NCBI GenBank assembly: GCA_022796795.1
Contig: JAAWJI010000024.1
Location: 1-58,012 of the forward strand
Direction: 5' to 3'
Length of the DNA: 58,012 bases
Source: Lachnospiraceae bacterium
GTDB taxonomy: Bacteria > Bacillota > Clostridia > Lachnospirales > Lachnospiraceae
Below, piece by piece: positions 33,512 to 42,528 of the stretch. The notes under the pieces are model-generated. The model was not told the DNA's origin. It saw only the letters and a list, made by a program, of their open reading frames with translations, and did no database searches. How positions within the stretch are numbered: position 1 is the first letter of the stretch; each line of letters starts with the position of its first letter. The position numbers were made by a program, and so were the translations under genes.

Positions 33512-35425
33512 TCACACGTGAAATCTCCGCTTCAGTTCCGCCTTTGCCTTCTTATCGCCCAGGCATAAGCTGATTCCCAAAATCAGCACCGAGCTGCCAA
33601 GGGCTGCCAGGGTTAAAAGCGGACTGGTAATCACGCCTCCCAGCCAGAGGCCCAGCGGAATGAGCCCCAAAACCACATATTCGATCTGAAATAAGAGATA
33701 ACTCTGCCAGCTCATATAGTTTCGGACCATGAGAATCAGATTCAGTCCGTTTGCCAGCAGCAAAAAGGCCGGAATTGCATAATTCACAGACCACCCCTGA
33801 TATCCCAAATCCAGATCCGCCAAAAGGCACAGCACCTGAGCCGCCAGGGTCTGTACCATAATCTTTGCCGCCGGATTTGTGTTGTGATGCACGGAAAAGC
33901 GCATGGTTAAAAGAAAATAGACAATGGCTCCCGTACTGATCAAAGACCAGAGAATCCCCCGATATGTCAGGATATTGATTCCTATAAGCATTATCCCCAG
34001 GATCACAGAAACCAAGAAATATCCCTTGGTCCACATATGGTACCGCTTCTCATCCTGAACCCGCTCCGGATAGGGAATCTTTCCCGGCTTCTCTCCCTCA
34101 TAGACGCCGTTTCCCTCTACCCGAAGCCTTACGCCATCCTCCTCCAAATGGTGGAAAAAGGCCTGCTGCAGCCGGTTGTCTGCAAATGCGGAGCTGCAGG
34201 TGAAAATCAGCTGGGAGCCGTAGGAGCAGACCACGCATTTAAAAGGCTGCTTGGGGGAGGCCCCCATAATAAAATGAAAGCTCTCCACAAAGGGCTCATA
34301 GGCAGGCAGCATACGAATCAGCCCCAGATTAGACAGGGTCGTGGTAAATGCCCGGGAGGATCGTTGGTAAATAAGCCTGATTCCCAAATTTTTCAGAAAG
34401 AGAGGCGTCAGACGCAAAAATTTATTTTTCTCATTGGACACATTGTAGGCAATAAGCTTCTGCATATGCTCCTTTGTGAGCTGGCTGGAGAAATTCTCCG
34501 AGATCGTCTTTAACATATCCTGAAAAGTATATTCCTTTCCAGTCTCCAGCTGCATCTCCGCAAATACCACGCCGAAAAAGTTCATAGTGGTTTCCGAGGG
34601 GAAAAACTGCCTTAGATTCACGGGAATATTAATCCGAACCGGACGCTGCTTCTGCTGCCGTCCACGGCTCCAAAGCCTTTGCCAAAGGGATGTCTTCCCC
34701 GACCCAGAAGGCCGGGTCCCGTATTCCTTATAAATACAGTAGACCAACACCGCCGCAAGATACTGGGTTATGCTGACCTCGTACTCCCTGCATATCTCCT
34801 TCAGGGAAGGAATATCCAGAAATCCGTGGGTAACGCCCATGACTCCCGGAGGAAGCTCCTCATCCTTAAGCTTGTAGGCAATGACCCCTCCATAGCCTTT
34901 GGCATGTTCCTTCACATAATATTTCTCATAGCTGTCCTCTACCTGAAAGGAGGTCTTTTCTGCCGCCCGCTCCCGAAGAGGCGGCAGCTTGTCCTTATAA
35001 CGCAAATGCAGATACTGAGCCGTCAGTTCCTTTAGAAAATTAATGGCACCATAGCCGTCTGTCAGGGCGTGAAAAATCTCCACATTGATCTTATTTTTGT
35101 AATAACTCACCCGGAACAGATATTGGTTGCTGCTGTAGGGATCAATATAACGGCAGGGATAGGTAATCTCCCTGCCCAAAACCGGATCCTTGGGATTCGT
35201 CTCAAAATAATACCAGAAAATGCCCCGGCGAAGCCGCACATGCATCCCCTCAAACCAGGGGAGCATACGGCACAGAGCCTGCTCCAGCAGCAAGGGATCC
35301 ACCTGGTCCTTTAGCACTACCCCAATCCGAAAAACGCTGCTCAGAGCCTCATTGGAAATCACCGGAAACACATTGGCCGTATTGTCCAGCTTATGCCATT
35401 TGATCTCCCGTTCCGTTTTTCTCAT
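33512..35425 (-). CDS. Condensation/acyltransferase-like protein with C-terminal membrane domain
   Basis: 637 residues. The first about 430 resemble the acyl-CoA-dependent acyltransferase / NRPS condensation fold: an active-site-like EIFHALTDGYGAINFLKEL (HxxxDG) near residue 118 and a later SNLGLIRMLPAY near 375. The last about 170 residues hold about six hydrophobic helices (DUF6320-like) ending in a basic tail. So this is a membrane-bound acyltransferase candidate. It is located between an amylosucrase-like gene (13 bp) and an esterase gene (46 bp), in one transcription unit. Substrate unknown; the second His of HHxxxDG is Phe here, as in many alcohol acyltransferases. Confidence 0.75.
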   Translation of the reverse strand: MRKTEREIKWHKLDNTANVFPVISNEALSSVFRIGVVLKDQVDPLLLEQALCRMLPWFEGMHVRLRRGIFWYYFETNPKDPVLGREITYPCRYIDPYSSNQYLFRVSYYKNKINVEIFHALTDGYGAINFLKELTAQYLHLRYKDKLPPLRERAAEKTSFQVEDSYEKYYVKEHAKGYGGVIAYKLKDEELPPGVMGVTHGFLDIPSLKEICREYEVSITQYLAAVLVYCIYKEYGTRPSGSGKTSLWQRLWSRGRQQKQRPVRINIPVNLRQFFPSETTMNFFGVVFAEMQLETGKEYTFQDMLKTISENFSSQLTKEHMQKLIAYNVSNEKNKFLRLTPLFLKNLGIRLIYQRSSRAFTTTLSNLGLIRMLPAYEPFVESFHFIMGASPKQPFKCVVCSYGSQLIFTCSSAFADNRLQQAFFHHLEEDGVRLRVEGNGVYEGEKPGKIPYPERVQDEKRYHMWTKGYFLVSVILGIMLIGINILTYRGILWSLISTGAIVYFLLTMRFSVHHNTNPAAKIMVQTLAAQVLCLLADLDLGYQGWSVNYAIPAFLLLANGLNLILMVRNYMSWQSYLLFQIEYVVLGLIPLGLWLGGVITSPLLTLAALGSSVLILGISLCLGDKKAKAELKRRFHV

Positions 35426-35438
35426 AAAATTCCCCCGT

Positions 35439-37289
35439 TTACACCTCCTCCTGTTTCCGCTTCAGATAATAGAAGCCGTAGGCTGGAATATTCACTCCCG
35501 CCGCCTCCATACTCTGCCCGGAAATCAGATCCGTATACATGCCATCCTTCTCATTGATCCAGGCCGTCTTGTCAAACTCGCTGAAATTGAAGAGACCCAG
35601 AATCTTATCTCCCTCATACTGCCGGCCAATACAGAGCACGCTCCGATCCCAGGTCTCCACGGTCCAGGTATCCGCCGTGGACATAAAAGCCTTTTCCCGC
35701 CTGCGTATGTGTTCCAGCTGATCCAGGCCGCTGAACAGCCGGCCCGCTACAGTCTCCGGATCCCGAATGGTCTTGATCAGCTCCCAGTTCAGCGCTCCCC
35801 GGTGTATATATCGGGAGTCCGCACTCTTATCCGGGTCCTCCTTGTAGGTATAATCATTGACCTGTCCAATCTCATCCCCGCTGTACAGCACAGGAATTCC
35901 GGACTGCATAAACATATAGGCATGGAGCATGAGATCCAGCTGAATGGCGCTGCGCATCATATCCTCATTCTGCTCAAAGCCCGCCCGCTCGATGCCGCAC
36001 ATAGAGGCCGTGGTACCGCAGAACCTGGCGTCTCCTGTGACAAAATCCTCGTTGTACAATTCTCCCCGGCTGTTGCTGGAGCCTGTGTACCCCCGGAAGA
36101 AATCATTCAAATACTTCTTGTGGGAAACCTCTCCGATGCCCTCCTCCATGAGCATGGGGTAATCCAGGCCCCAGCCAATGTCGTCGTGGCAGCGCAGATA
36201 ATTCAAAAACGTATATTCCTTGGGCAGGCCATCCACAATATCCAGCTGCCGCTTCAAAAGCCGGATATCCCGGGTAGCCACCGTATGCCAGGTAGTAGCC
36301 ATGGTGGTCACATTGTATAGCATATGGCACTCGGGTTTCTCCACTGTTCCAAAATAGGGAACCACCTTCTCCGGCTCCATGACCACCTCGCCTAGAAGCA
36401 GAATTCCTGGGCACACAATCTCTCCGATTATACGCATCATGCGCACAATAGTATGCACCTGCCTGAGATTCCGGCAGGGCGTACCCAGCTCCTTCCAGAT
36501 ATAGGGCACCGCGTCAATGCGGATAATATCCACCCCCCGGTTGGCCAGGTAGAGGAAATTGTACATCATCTCATTGAACACCCGGGGATTCCGGTAGTTT
36601 AGGTCCCACTGATAAGGATAAAAGGTGGTCATTACATACTGACCCGCATCTGCAAGCCAGGTAAAATTCCCCGGCGCCGTGGTGGGGAATACCTGGGGCA
36701 CTGTCCGCTCATATTGATCCGGAATCTCCCGGTTTCCATAGAAAAAGTAGCGGTTCCGGTATTCCTCCTCTCCCTGGCGGGCGCGTTTGGCCCACACATG
36801 CTCCTCTGAAGTATGATTCATGACGAAATCCATACACACGCTGATCCCCCGCTTATGGCAGGCCGCCGTCAGCTTCTCCAGGTCCTCCATGGTTCCCAGA
36901 TTCTCCTGCACTTTGCGGAAATCCGCAACCGCATAGCCTCCGTCCGAGCGGCCCTTGGGCGTCTCCAGAAAGGGCATGAGATGGAGGTAATTCACATTGC
37001 AGGCCAAAATATAATCCAGCTTTTTCATAACCCCTTCCATATTTCCGGCGAAATTGTCAATATAAAACATCATTCCCAGCATGTCGTTCTTTTTATACCA
37101 GTCTCCATGGGCCTCCCTCTTAAGGTCCTGCTCCTTAAGGTCCATCTCCCGGTCTGTAAAAAAGAGCTCCATATTCCTGCACAGCTCCTGAAACATGGCG
37201 TCATTCCCGTATAACTCCATGTACAGCCATTTCAGCTCATCAAAATGTCGTTCCAGACGTTTCTGGTATACCTGATCTATCTTCTGCAT
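35439..37289 (-). CDS. GH13 alpha-glucosyl enzyme, amylosucrase-like
   Basis: 616 residues from the ATG at 37289, which has a very strong AGGAGGAGG site; an upstream GTG (37349) lacks one. GH13 motifs in order: YLHLMPFLETPKGRSDGGY, VCMDFVMNHTSEEH, GVDIIRIDAVPYIWKELGT with the nucleophile Asp, LLGEVVMEPEKVV with the acid Glu, and YLRCHDDIGWG with the third Asp. Length, the helical N-terminus and the ending resemble amylosucrases / sucrose-active GH13_4 enzymes, which make alpha-glucan or hydrolyse sucrose. No signal peptide, so cytoplasmic. Confidence 0.85.
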   Translation of the reverse strand: MQKIDQVYQKRLERHFDELKWLYMELYGNDAMFQELCRNMELFFTDREMDLKEQDLKREAHGDWYKKNDMLGMMFYIDNFAGNMEGVMKKLDYILACNVNYLHLMPFLETPKGRSDGGYAVADFRKVQENLGTMEDLEKLTAACHKRGISVCMDFVMNHTSEEHVWAKRARQGEEEYRNRYFFYGNREIPDQYERTVPQVFPTTAPGNFTWLADAGQYVMTTFYPYQWDLNYRNPRVFNEMMYNFLYLANRGVDIIRIDAVPYIWKELGTPCRNLRQVHTIVRMMRIIGEIVCPGILLLGEVVMEPEKVVPYFGTVEKPECHMLYNVTTMATTWHTVATRDIRLLKRQLDIVDGLPKEYTFLNYLRCHDDIGWGLDYPMLMEEGIGEVSHKKYLNDFFRGYTGSSNSRGELYNEDFVTGDARFCGTTASMCGIERAGFEQNEDMMRSAIQLDLMLHAYMFMQSGIPVLYSGDEIGQVNDYTYKEDPDKSADSRYIHRGALNWELIKTIRDPETVAGRLFSGLDQLEHIRRREKAFMSTADTWTVETWDRSVLCIGRQYEGDKILGLFNFSEFDKTAWINEKDGMYTDLISGQSMEAAGVNIPAYGFYYLKRKQEEV

Positions 37290-37450
37290 ATTGTCCTCCT
37301 CCTGAGCCGCCTGTTCTGGGGCCAGCATCCTGATCCAGCCTTCTCTCACCTATTATACAGAGCTAATTTCCTTCCTGTTGTCATCATACTACTGCTGTCC
37401 ATCCATGTCAACCGAGTTGTAAAGTTCGCGTCCTGCTTGGTATTTCTGGG

Positions 37451-37475
37451 TTACTGGTCACGGAGTGAACAGTAA
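37451..37475 (-). terminator. Imperfect hairpin after the carboxypeptidase gene
   Basis: TTACTGGTCAC and GTGAACAGTAA pair with one mismatch around a three-base loop, about 20 bp past the stop at 37496. There is no clear T-tract, so function as a terminator is uncertain. Confidence 0.4.
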
Positions 37476-37495
37476 TATTTCTGGCCTTACGGTTC

Positions 37496-38959
37496 TCACG
37501 CGCCGGGAAGCAAAAACAGCTCCCACACCTGCTTTGCACACCAGGAAAAATCAATGCCGTACACCGTATCCCCGGCCACCAGAAGTTCTGTCTTATATAC
37601 CTGGCCATCCACCAGATATCGGATGAAACCCACTTGAGTTCCCTCCTCCACCGGCGCATCCAGGCGCTCCTCCACCTGACATTCTACCTGGATACTCTCA
37701 TCCTCCCTCAGGAGAATGCCCTCTCTGTCCTCAATTCCCTGTTCCCTGCCCTGGCTTCCTGCCCCGGGAGCTCCCTCTGCTGGTTTTCCAGCGCTCCCCC
37801 CGTTCTCCTTTACCCGTTTCACCTGGGTGTAGACTGGCTGACCGATCTCCTCCCCGCGACCGCCTGCGACGGGAATCGGAGCAAAGCGATCCACATCTGG
37901 TTCCACCTCCATAAAAGGATGATAGGTATAGTGCTCCAGCCCGTAATTCATAAGCTTTCGCATATCGCTCCACTTATAGCTTTTGTGATTGGGCCAGCCG
38001 CAGGCCAAAAGCGCTGCAATATAAGTTTTTCCATCTCGTTGTAAAGCCCCCACATAGCAGTATCCCGCCTGGTTAGTAAATCCTGTTTTCCCTGTGAGAG
38101 CGCCCTCCATCATCTGGAGAAAGGCATTATGGTTCTGCACGGAGAAGCTGCGGCTTTGGCTCTTGTCGCTGAAGGTGTGAGAGGGACGCCTGGTGATCTC
38201 CAGAAACTCCTCCCGCTTGGGCGACTGCACAATGCAATATCGCAGAATCCGGGCCAGATCCTCCGCCGTAGTAGAATGAGGCCCATTCTCATCCTCCCCA
38301 TCCAGGCCGTTGGGCGTCACAAAGTGGGTATTATAGCAGCCTATATCCCGGGCCTTGTCATTCATGAGAGACGCAAACTCCCTGATCAGCTCCCGGCTCT
38401 CCTCCTTGCTCCTGTTCTCTGCCGCTGCTTTTTCCTGTTCTCCCCTCTCTGGTTCCTTTTGTCCTTTGGCAGATGTTTCCTGTGCCTCCGGCTCCTTTTG
38501 TCCCCCGTCAGGTTCCAACGGCTTCTCTTCTACCCTCTCTTGCCGCAGCTCCCAGGCCACGTGCTCCGCAATGGCCGCCGCGGAATCATTGTGGGATTCC
38601 AGCATCAGGGAACACAGAAGATCCTCCAGCCGGTACTGTTCTCCCTTTCTGGCATTGAGCTGCACGTCCGGCATGCCGGCCGCATACTCAGAGATGGTTA
38701 CCAGACCCTCCAGGTCCGCGTTTTCCAGGGTTATGATCAAAGTCATAATTTTGGTGGTGCTGGCCATGGCCCGGACCTCCTGTCCGTTTTTCTCAAACAA
38801 AATACGCCCGGAGTCCGCGTCCATAAGAACCGCCGACTGGGCGTACAGCTGATTCAATTCCTCCGGCACTTCTGTCGCCTGTCCCCGGGACGGAACCACG
38901 GGAAGTACCAGAAAAAGTACCATACATCCCATAAGGATTTGTTTCCACCACTGCTTCAT
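37496..38959 (-). CDS. D-alanyl-D-alanine carboxypeptidase (PBP5/DacF type)
   Basis: Trims the terminal D-Ala of peptidoglycan stem peptides. 487 residues from the ATG at 38959 (AGGAGAGCCC upstream); the open frame reaches 27 codons further without support. A signal peptide covers residues 1-30 (helix LMGCMVLFLVLPVV). Catalytic motifs: SxxK in ASTTKIMT, SxN in SHNDSAA, and KTG in TGKTGFT. Unusual: a 50-residue Glu/Lys-rich insert between the SxN motif and the SLMNDKA-like helix (KPLEPDGGQKEPEAQ). The C-terminal domain ends in a hydrophobic helix-like tail. A second enzyme of this type lies at 53478-54857. Confidence 0.92.
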   Translation of the reverse strand: MKQWWKQILMGCMVLFLVLPVVPSRGQATEVPEELNQLYAQSAVLMDADSGRILFEKNGQEVRAMASTTKIMTLIITLENADLEGLVTISEYAAGMPDVQLNARKGEQYRLEDLLCSLMLESHNDSAAAIAEHVAWELRQERVEEKPLEPDGGQKEPEAQETSAKGQKEPERGEQEKAAAENRSKEESRELIREFASLMNDKARDIGCYNTHFVTPNGLDGEDENGPHSTTAEDLARILRYCIVQSPKREEFLEITRRPSHTFSDKSQSRSFSVQNHNAFLQMMEGALTGKTGFTNQAGYCYVGALQRDGKTYIAALLACGWPNHKSYKWSDMRKLMNYGLEHYTYHPFMEVEPDVDRFAPIPVAGGRGEEIGQPVYTQVKRVKENGGSAGKPAEGAPGAGSQGREQGIEDREGILLREDESIQVECQVEERLDAPVEEGTQVGFIRYLVDGQVYKTELLVAGDTVYGIDFSWCAKQVWELFLLPGA

Positions 38960-39055
38960 GGGCTCTCCTGCCTGTGCGTTCTTCCCTCTAATATATGTCC
39001 AAAGGCCGGGCAAAATACCTGCCATTGACACAGGAGCCACCTGTTCTTTTTCCTC

Positions 39056-39211
39056 CTACTCCTGATCCTCCCCGTAGCTCCCACAGCCTCTGCAGCCTCC
39101 GCAGCCGCAGCCACAGGAAGAGCCGCCCTTTTTCTTTCTCTGCACCATATAGAATATACTGGCCGCCAGCAAAACGCCGATGATTGCAAGAATCAAAACA
39201 TCCACAATCAT
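39056..39211 (-). CDS. FeoB-associated Cys-rich small membrane protein
   Basis: 51 residues from the ATG at 39211; AAGGAG is nine bases before it, whereas the ATG six bases earlier overlaps the ribosome site. One N-terminal membrane helix (VDVLILAIIGVLLAASIF) is followed by a basic stretch and CGCGCGGCRGCG, with seven Cys in twelve residues. This matches the small proteins that follow feoB in Firmicutes and are linked to ferrous iron uptake. No feoA/feoB is near, so it is an orphan. A Fur-like box sits in its promoter. Confidence 0.8.
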   Translation of the reverse strand: MIVDVLILAIIGVLLAASIFYMVQRKKKGGSSCGCGCGGCRGCGSYGEDQE

Positions 39212-39235
39212 GATATTCATCTCCTTTTCTATTTC

Positions 39236-39297
39236 AAATGATAACAACTATCATTTTCTTTTACTTCTATAATATGCTATTTTGAGGAATTTGTCAA
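39236..39297 (-). promoter_or_regulatory. Promoter with Fur box
   Basis: Minus strand: -35 TTGACA (39292-39297), 17 bp, -10 TATTAT (39269-39274). Just downstream, AAATGATA and TATCATTT form a perfect 8-bp inverted repeat around ACAAC (39236-39256). The core TGATAACAACTATCA matches the Fur 7-1-7 consensus at 13 of 15 positions. Iron-bound Fur would block the start of transcription here. Confidence 0.8.
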
Positions 39298-39404
39298 TGC
39301 AATTTTTCCCAACATTTCTTCCTGCAGAATTTCCAGGAAACCGCTTTCTAAAAGCAATTCCTCTTCCATTCCTTTTCAATTCCTTTGAAAAGAATATTTC
39401 CTTA

Positions 39405-39433
39405 TTGAAATCAGCCTGCCCCAAGAGTATACT
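39405..39433 (+). promoter_or_regulatory. Promoter of aldehyde dehydrogenase gene
   Basis: -35 TTGAAA (39405-39410), 17 bp, -10 TATACT (39428-39433), 45 bp before the start codon. A small inverted repeat CTTTTCAA / TTGAAAAG at about 39372-39392 lies upstream. Confidence 0.65.
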
Positions 39434-39477
39434 GAATTTCTGAGAGATTGATCTTATGTACACTAGGAGGATTCATC

Positions 39478-40842
39478 ATGGATATTCATACATTAGTAGC
39501 CAGACAACGGGAATATTTTCTAAAGGGAGCCTCCCGAAACCTTGCCTTCCGGCAGCTGGCTCTTCAAAAGCTCCAGGCCGCCATAAAGGCTCAGGAATCC
39601 CTTCTGATTCATGCCCTCACGGAGGATCTGGGCAAAACGCCCATGGAGACCTATATGACGGAGACAGGCCTGGTATTGGATGAAATTCGGTTTCATCTCA
39701 AACACCTGTCCCGGTGGATGAAGGAAAAAACCGTGGCCACTCCTCTGGCTCAATTTTATTCTCACAGTTTTACTTCCCCGGAGCCTTATGGCGTGGCACT
39801 CATTATGACGCCCTGGAACTATCCCCTGCAGCTTTGCCTGGAACCCCTGGTTGGCGCTATCAGCGCCGGCAACTGCGCGGTGGTAAAGCCCTCTGCCTAC
39901 GCTCCGGCCACCAGCGCTGCAATCCGTCAGCTGATTGAAGGCATCTTTCCGCCGGAATACATTGCTGTGGTGGAGGGAGGCCGGGCAGAAAACAGCACCC
40001 TGTTGCAGGAGCGGTTCGACTATATCTTTTTCACCGGCAGCGTGTCCGTGGGAAAAACCGTTATGGCAGCTGCCGCAAAGCACTTGACTCCCGTTACCCT
40101 GGAGCTGGGCGGAAAAAGCCCTGTGATCCTGGACGAAACGGCAAACTTAAAAATCGCCGCCCGCCGCATTGCCTTTGGCAAGATCCTGAACGCAGGCCAG
40201 ACCTGTGTGGCTCCAGACTATCTGTTCCTGCCCAAAAGGCTCTTGGAGCCCTTTCTTCGGGAATATCAAAAGGCTCTTCACGGATTTTTCCCTGATGGCA
40301 GCCTCAGGGATATGCCCTTTCTAGTCAACGAAAAGCATTTCAACCGGGTAACAGGGCTTATGAAGCCGGAAAAAGCCGCCATAGGCGGCGGCTATAATCC
40401 AGATACCCGGCAGATTGAGCCCACGGTGCTGGTGGACGTGACCCCGGATGCTCCCATTATGCAAGAGGAAATCTTCGGCCCTGTTCTTCCCATCCTTACC
40501 TACGAGAAGCTTGAGGAGTGTATTTCCTATATTCAGAGTCATGAGAAGCCTCTGGCTCTCTATCTCTTTACAGAAAGCCGCCGAACCCAGCAGCAGATTC
40601 TCTCCTCCTGCTCCTTTGGCGGAGGCTGCATCAATGATACGGTCATTCACCTGGCCACTCCCCACATGGGCTTTGGAGGCGTAGGCGCCTCCGGCATGGG
40701 CAGCTATCACGGTTATGAGAGCTTTCGCACCTTCTCCCACTTCCGCAGCGTGGTGAAAAAATCCACCCGGCTGGATCTGCCCATGCGCTATCATCCCTAT
40801 ACCCCCTGGAAGGACCGGATCATCCGCATGTTTCTGCGGTGA
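39478..40842 (+). CDS. Aldehyde dehydrogenase (class 3-like)
   Basis: Oxidises aldehydes with NAD(P)+. 454 residues from the ATG at 39478 (AGGAGG upstream). Seen: the active-site Glu in TLELGGKSPVILDE, the catalytic Cys in NAGQTCVAPDYLF, cofactor loop FFTGSVSVGKTV, MTPWNYPLQLCLEPLVGA, and EEIFGPVLPI. The short length and the C-terminal hydrophobic-basic tail (IIRMFLR) resemble ALDH3/YwdH-type fatty or aromatic aldehyde dehydrogenases. It faces the sorbitol-type operon across 81 bp. Confidence 0.93.
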   Translation: MDIHTLVARQREYFLKGASRNLAFRQLALQKLQAAIKAQESLLIHALTEDLGKTPMETYMTETGLVLDEIRFHLKHLSRWMKEKTVATPLAQFYSHSFTSPEPYGVALIMTPWNYPLQLCLEPLVGAISAGNCAVVKPSAYAPATSAAIRQLIEGIFPPEYIAVVEGGRAENSTLLQERFDYIFFTGSVSVGKTVMAAAAKHLTPVTLELGGKSPVILDETANLKIAARRIAFGKILNAGQTCVAPDYLFLPKRLLEPFLREYQKALHGFFPDGSLRDMPFLVNEKHFNRVTGLMKPEKAAIGGGYNPDTRQIEPTVLVDVTPDAPIMQEEIFGPVLPILTYEKLEECISYIQSHEKPLALYLFTESRRTQQQILSSCSFGGGCINDTVIHLATPHMGFGGVGASGMGSYHGYESFRTFSHFRSVVKKSTRLDLPMRYHPYTPWKDRIIRMFLR

Positions 40843-40923
40843 TCCCTGAAGCCTTTATATCTGTTTTCTCTGGCAAGCAGTATTTAGGCCTTCTCAAAAA
40901 GCCTGCTTCCCGTTTCAGATCTC

Positions 40924-42189
40924 TTAGTCAATGCTTTTGGCGTTTGCCAGCAGATACTTCTCTGCCTTACCACACCACAGTCCGTTGTTTGCAGCCACGA
41001 TCTTTGCCAGCTCTGCAAACATGGGATCCTCTTTGCCCTTCTCCTCAAAATCTGCCAGAGCTGTCAAAGGCAGGCTGATCTGGTTGTAGATCAGCTTCTT
41101 GCCCCCCGGAATCTTGGGCAGGTTCAGGGTGGTTTCCACCACTGCGTCCAGTCCGCCGATATGGGTTACCATGGCGGCCGGATCGATCTTGCCTGCGTTC
41201 ATAAGGGCAATAGCTTCCCGCATATCGCTGGTGTTTCCGCCGCTGGTTCCCACCACATGAGTGGAGGCGTAATGTACGTTGTAGAAGTTAAACTCGGCCT
41301 TAAACTGGCTGTTGGTGGGGCCTGCGAAGAAATTCAGGCAGCCGTCATGGCCCAGAATTCCGTCAGCCTGCTCAACCACCGGCTTCACCGGAGCAAAGCA
41401 GATCACATCGTCGTAGCCGGTTCCCCCGGTCAGCTCCCGAAGAACGGCTACCGGATCCTCAACCTTGGCTGTATTCACATAGTGGAGCTCAATGCCCATC
41501 TCTTTTGCGTGTTCCACGGTGTAGATGCTGGCTGCCCGCTCCAGGCGCGCGTCGTCAATATCCGTGATCACCAGCAGAGAGGGACGGCGGTCGCAGTGCA
41601 GGGCATAGTCAATGGCGCCCAGACCCATGGGGCCCACGGAAGCCAGCAGGGCAAGCTTTCCACCCTCCACGATTCCCATCTGATGCTCGTAGCTGCCGCC
41701 TACGGTGTGATACATGGCATGATAGGTGCCGATGATACAGCTCATGGGCTCTGCCAGAGATCCATAGAAATAGGTATCGGAATCATATTTCAGCAAGCAG
41801 TCCATAGCCAGAGTCTCCATGGGAATGTTTGCGTACTGGGAATCGCCGCCGCACTCTGCATAGGAATATCCCGGAGCCTTTAAGGAGCCCTGGTAGAAAT
41901 GGGCCGGCTGAATGGAGAAGCCGTCTCCCGGTTTGAATTTATCCTTCCAGTTTTCTCCCACCTCCACGATCTGTCCGCAGAACTCATGCCCCACAATGGT
42001 GGGATTTTCCGCCACATGATCCGGAATACGCTTATGCTCCTCGCCCTCCACGGCCGCCTTGTAGGTGCTCATACACAGGGAATCCGAAATAATCTTCACC
42101 CGCACACCGTCGGCTCCAATCTCGGAAAGCTCCATCTCCTCCAGACGCAAATCCATTTTCCCATGTATCCGTACTGCTTTTGTTTTCAT
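40924..42189 (-). CDS. Zn-dependent dehydrogenase, L-sorbose-1-phosphate reductase (SorE)-like
   Basis: 421 residues, medium-chain dehydrogenase fold. Seen: the zinc-site region VGHEFCGQIVEVGENW, the phosphate-loop area ALLASVGPMGLGAIDYAL, and a domain-2 start ITDIDDARLERA. Length and sequence recall SorE-type enzymes that interconvert L-sorbose 1-phosphate and glucitol 6-phosphate. Its operon partner at 43724-44596 is a sorbitol-6-phosphate dehydrogenase-like SDR, which fits a two-step ketose/hexitol phosphate route to fructose 6-phosphate. Start at 42189 with AAAGGA upstream. It is last in the operon, after the 57-bp repeats. Confidence 0.82.
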   Translation of the reverse strand: MKTKAVRIHGKMDLRLEEMELSEIGADGVRVKIISDSLCMSTYKAAVEGEEHKRIPDHVAENPTIVGHEFCGQIVEVGENWKDKFKPGDGFSIQPAHFYQGSLKAPGYSYAECGGDSQYANIPMETLAMDCLLKYDSDTYFYGSLAEPMSCIIGTYHAMYHTVGGSYEHQMGIVEGGKLALLASVGPMGLGAIDYALHCDRRPSLLVITDIDDARLERAASIYTVEHAKEMGIELHYVNTAKVEDPVAVLRELTGGTGYDDVICFAPVKPVVEQADGILGHDGCLNFFAGPTNSQFKAEFNFYNVHYASTHVVGTSGGNTSDMREAIALMNAGKIDPAAMVTHIGGLDAVVETTLNLPKIPGGKKLIYNQISLPLTALADFEEKGKEDPMFAELAKIVAANNGLWCGKAEKYLLANAKSID

Positions 42190-42289
42190 TACTTTTCCAT
42201 CCTTTCCCGAAATATTTACGCGCTTTCCTTTTGCGCTCCTTATATCTCTCTATCTTTCTGTCTTACCTGCACAATCTGCTCTATTTTTC

Positions 42290-42515
42290 TGCTCTCTCCA
42301 GACAAAGCTTTCACTGTCCAGCCCGAAACCAGTCACTCAAATCTTCTGCTCTCTTGGGACAAAGCTTTCGCTGTCCAGCCCGAAACCAGCCGTTCAAGTC
42401 TTCTTCTCTCTCCGGACAACGCTTTCGCTGCTCAACCCGAAATCATCCGCTCTCCCAGGACAATTTTTCGGACGCTCAACCCCGGAACCATCCGCTCATG
42501 GGACGTCTCTGTCCT
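42290..42515 (-). repeat. 57-bp tandem repeats inside an operon
   Basis: The 339-bp gap between the PHP gene and the SorE-like gene holds three close copies of a 57-bp unit beginning GACAAAGCTTTCGCTG (copies start at 42301, 42358 and 42415). Two shortened, diverged copies follow near 42459 and 42502. On the minus-strand RNA each good unit can fold a small hairpin GGACA-GCGAAAGCT-TTGTCC. No gene is supported here. The repeats may set message stability or are plain tandem duplication. Confidence 0.85.
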
Positions 42516-42528
42516 GACAAAAAATTTC

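Noticed and set aside
42290..42515. CRISPR array
   Set aside because: The 57-bp units abut one another without distinct spacers, decay from one end, and have no cas genes nearby.
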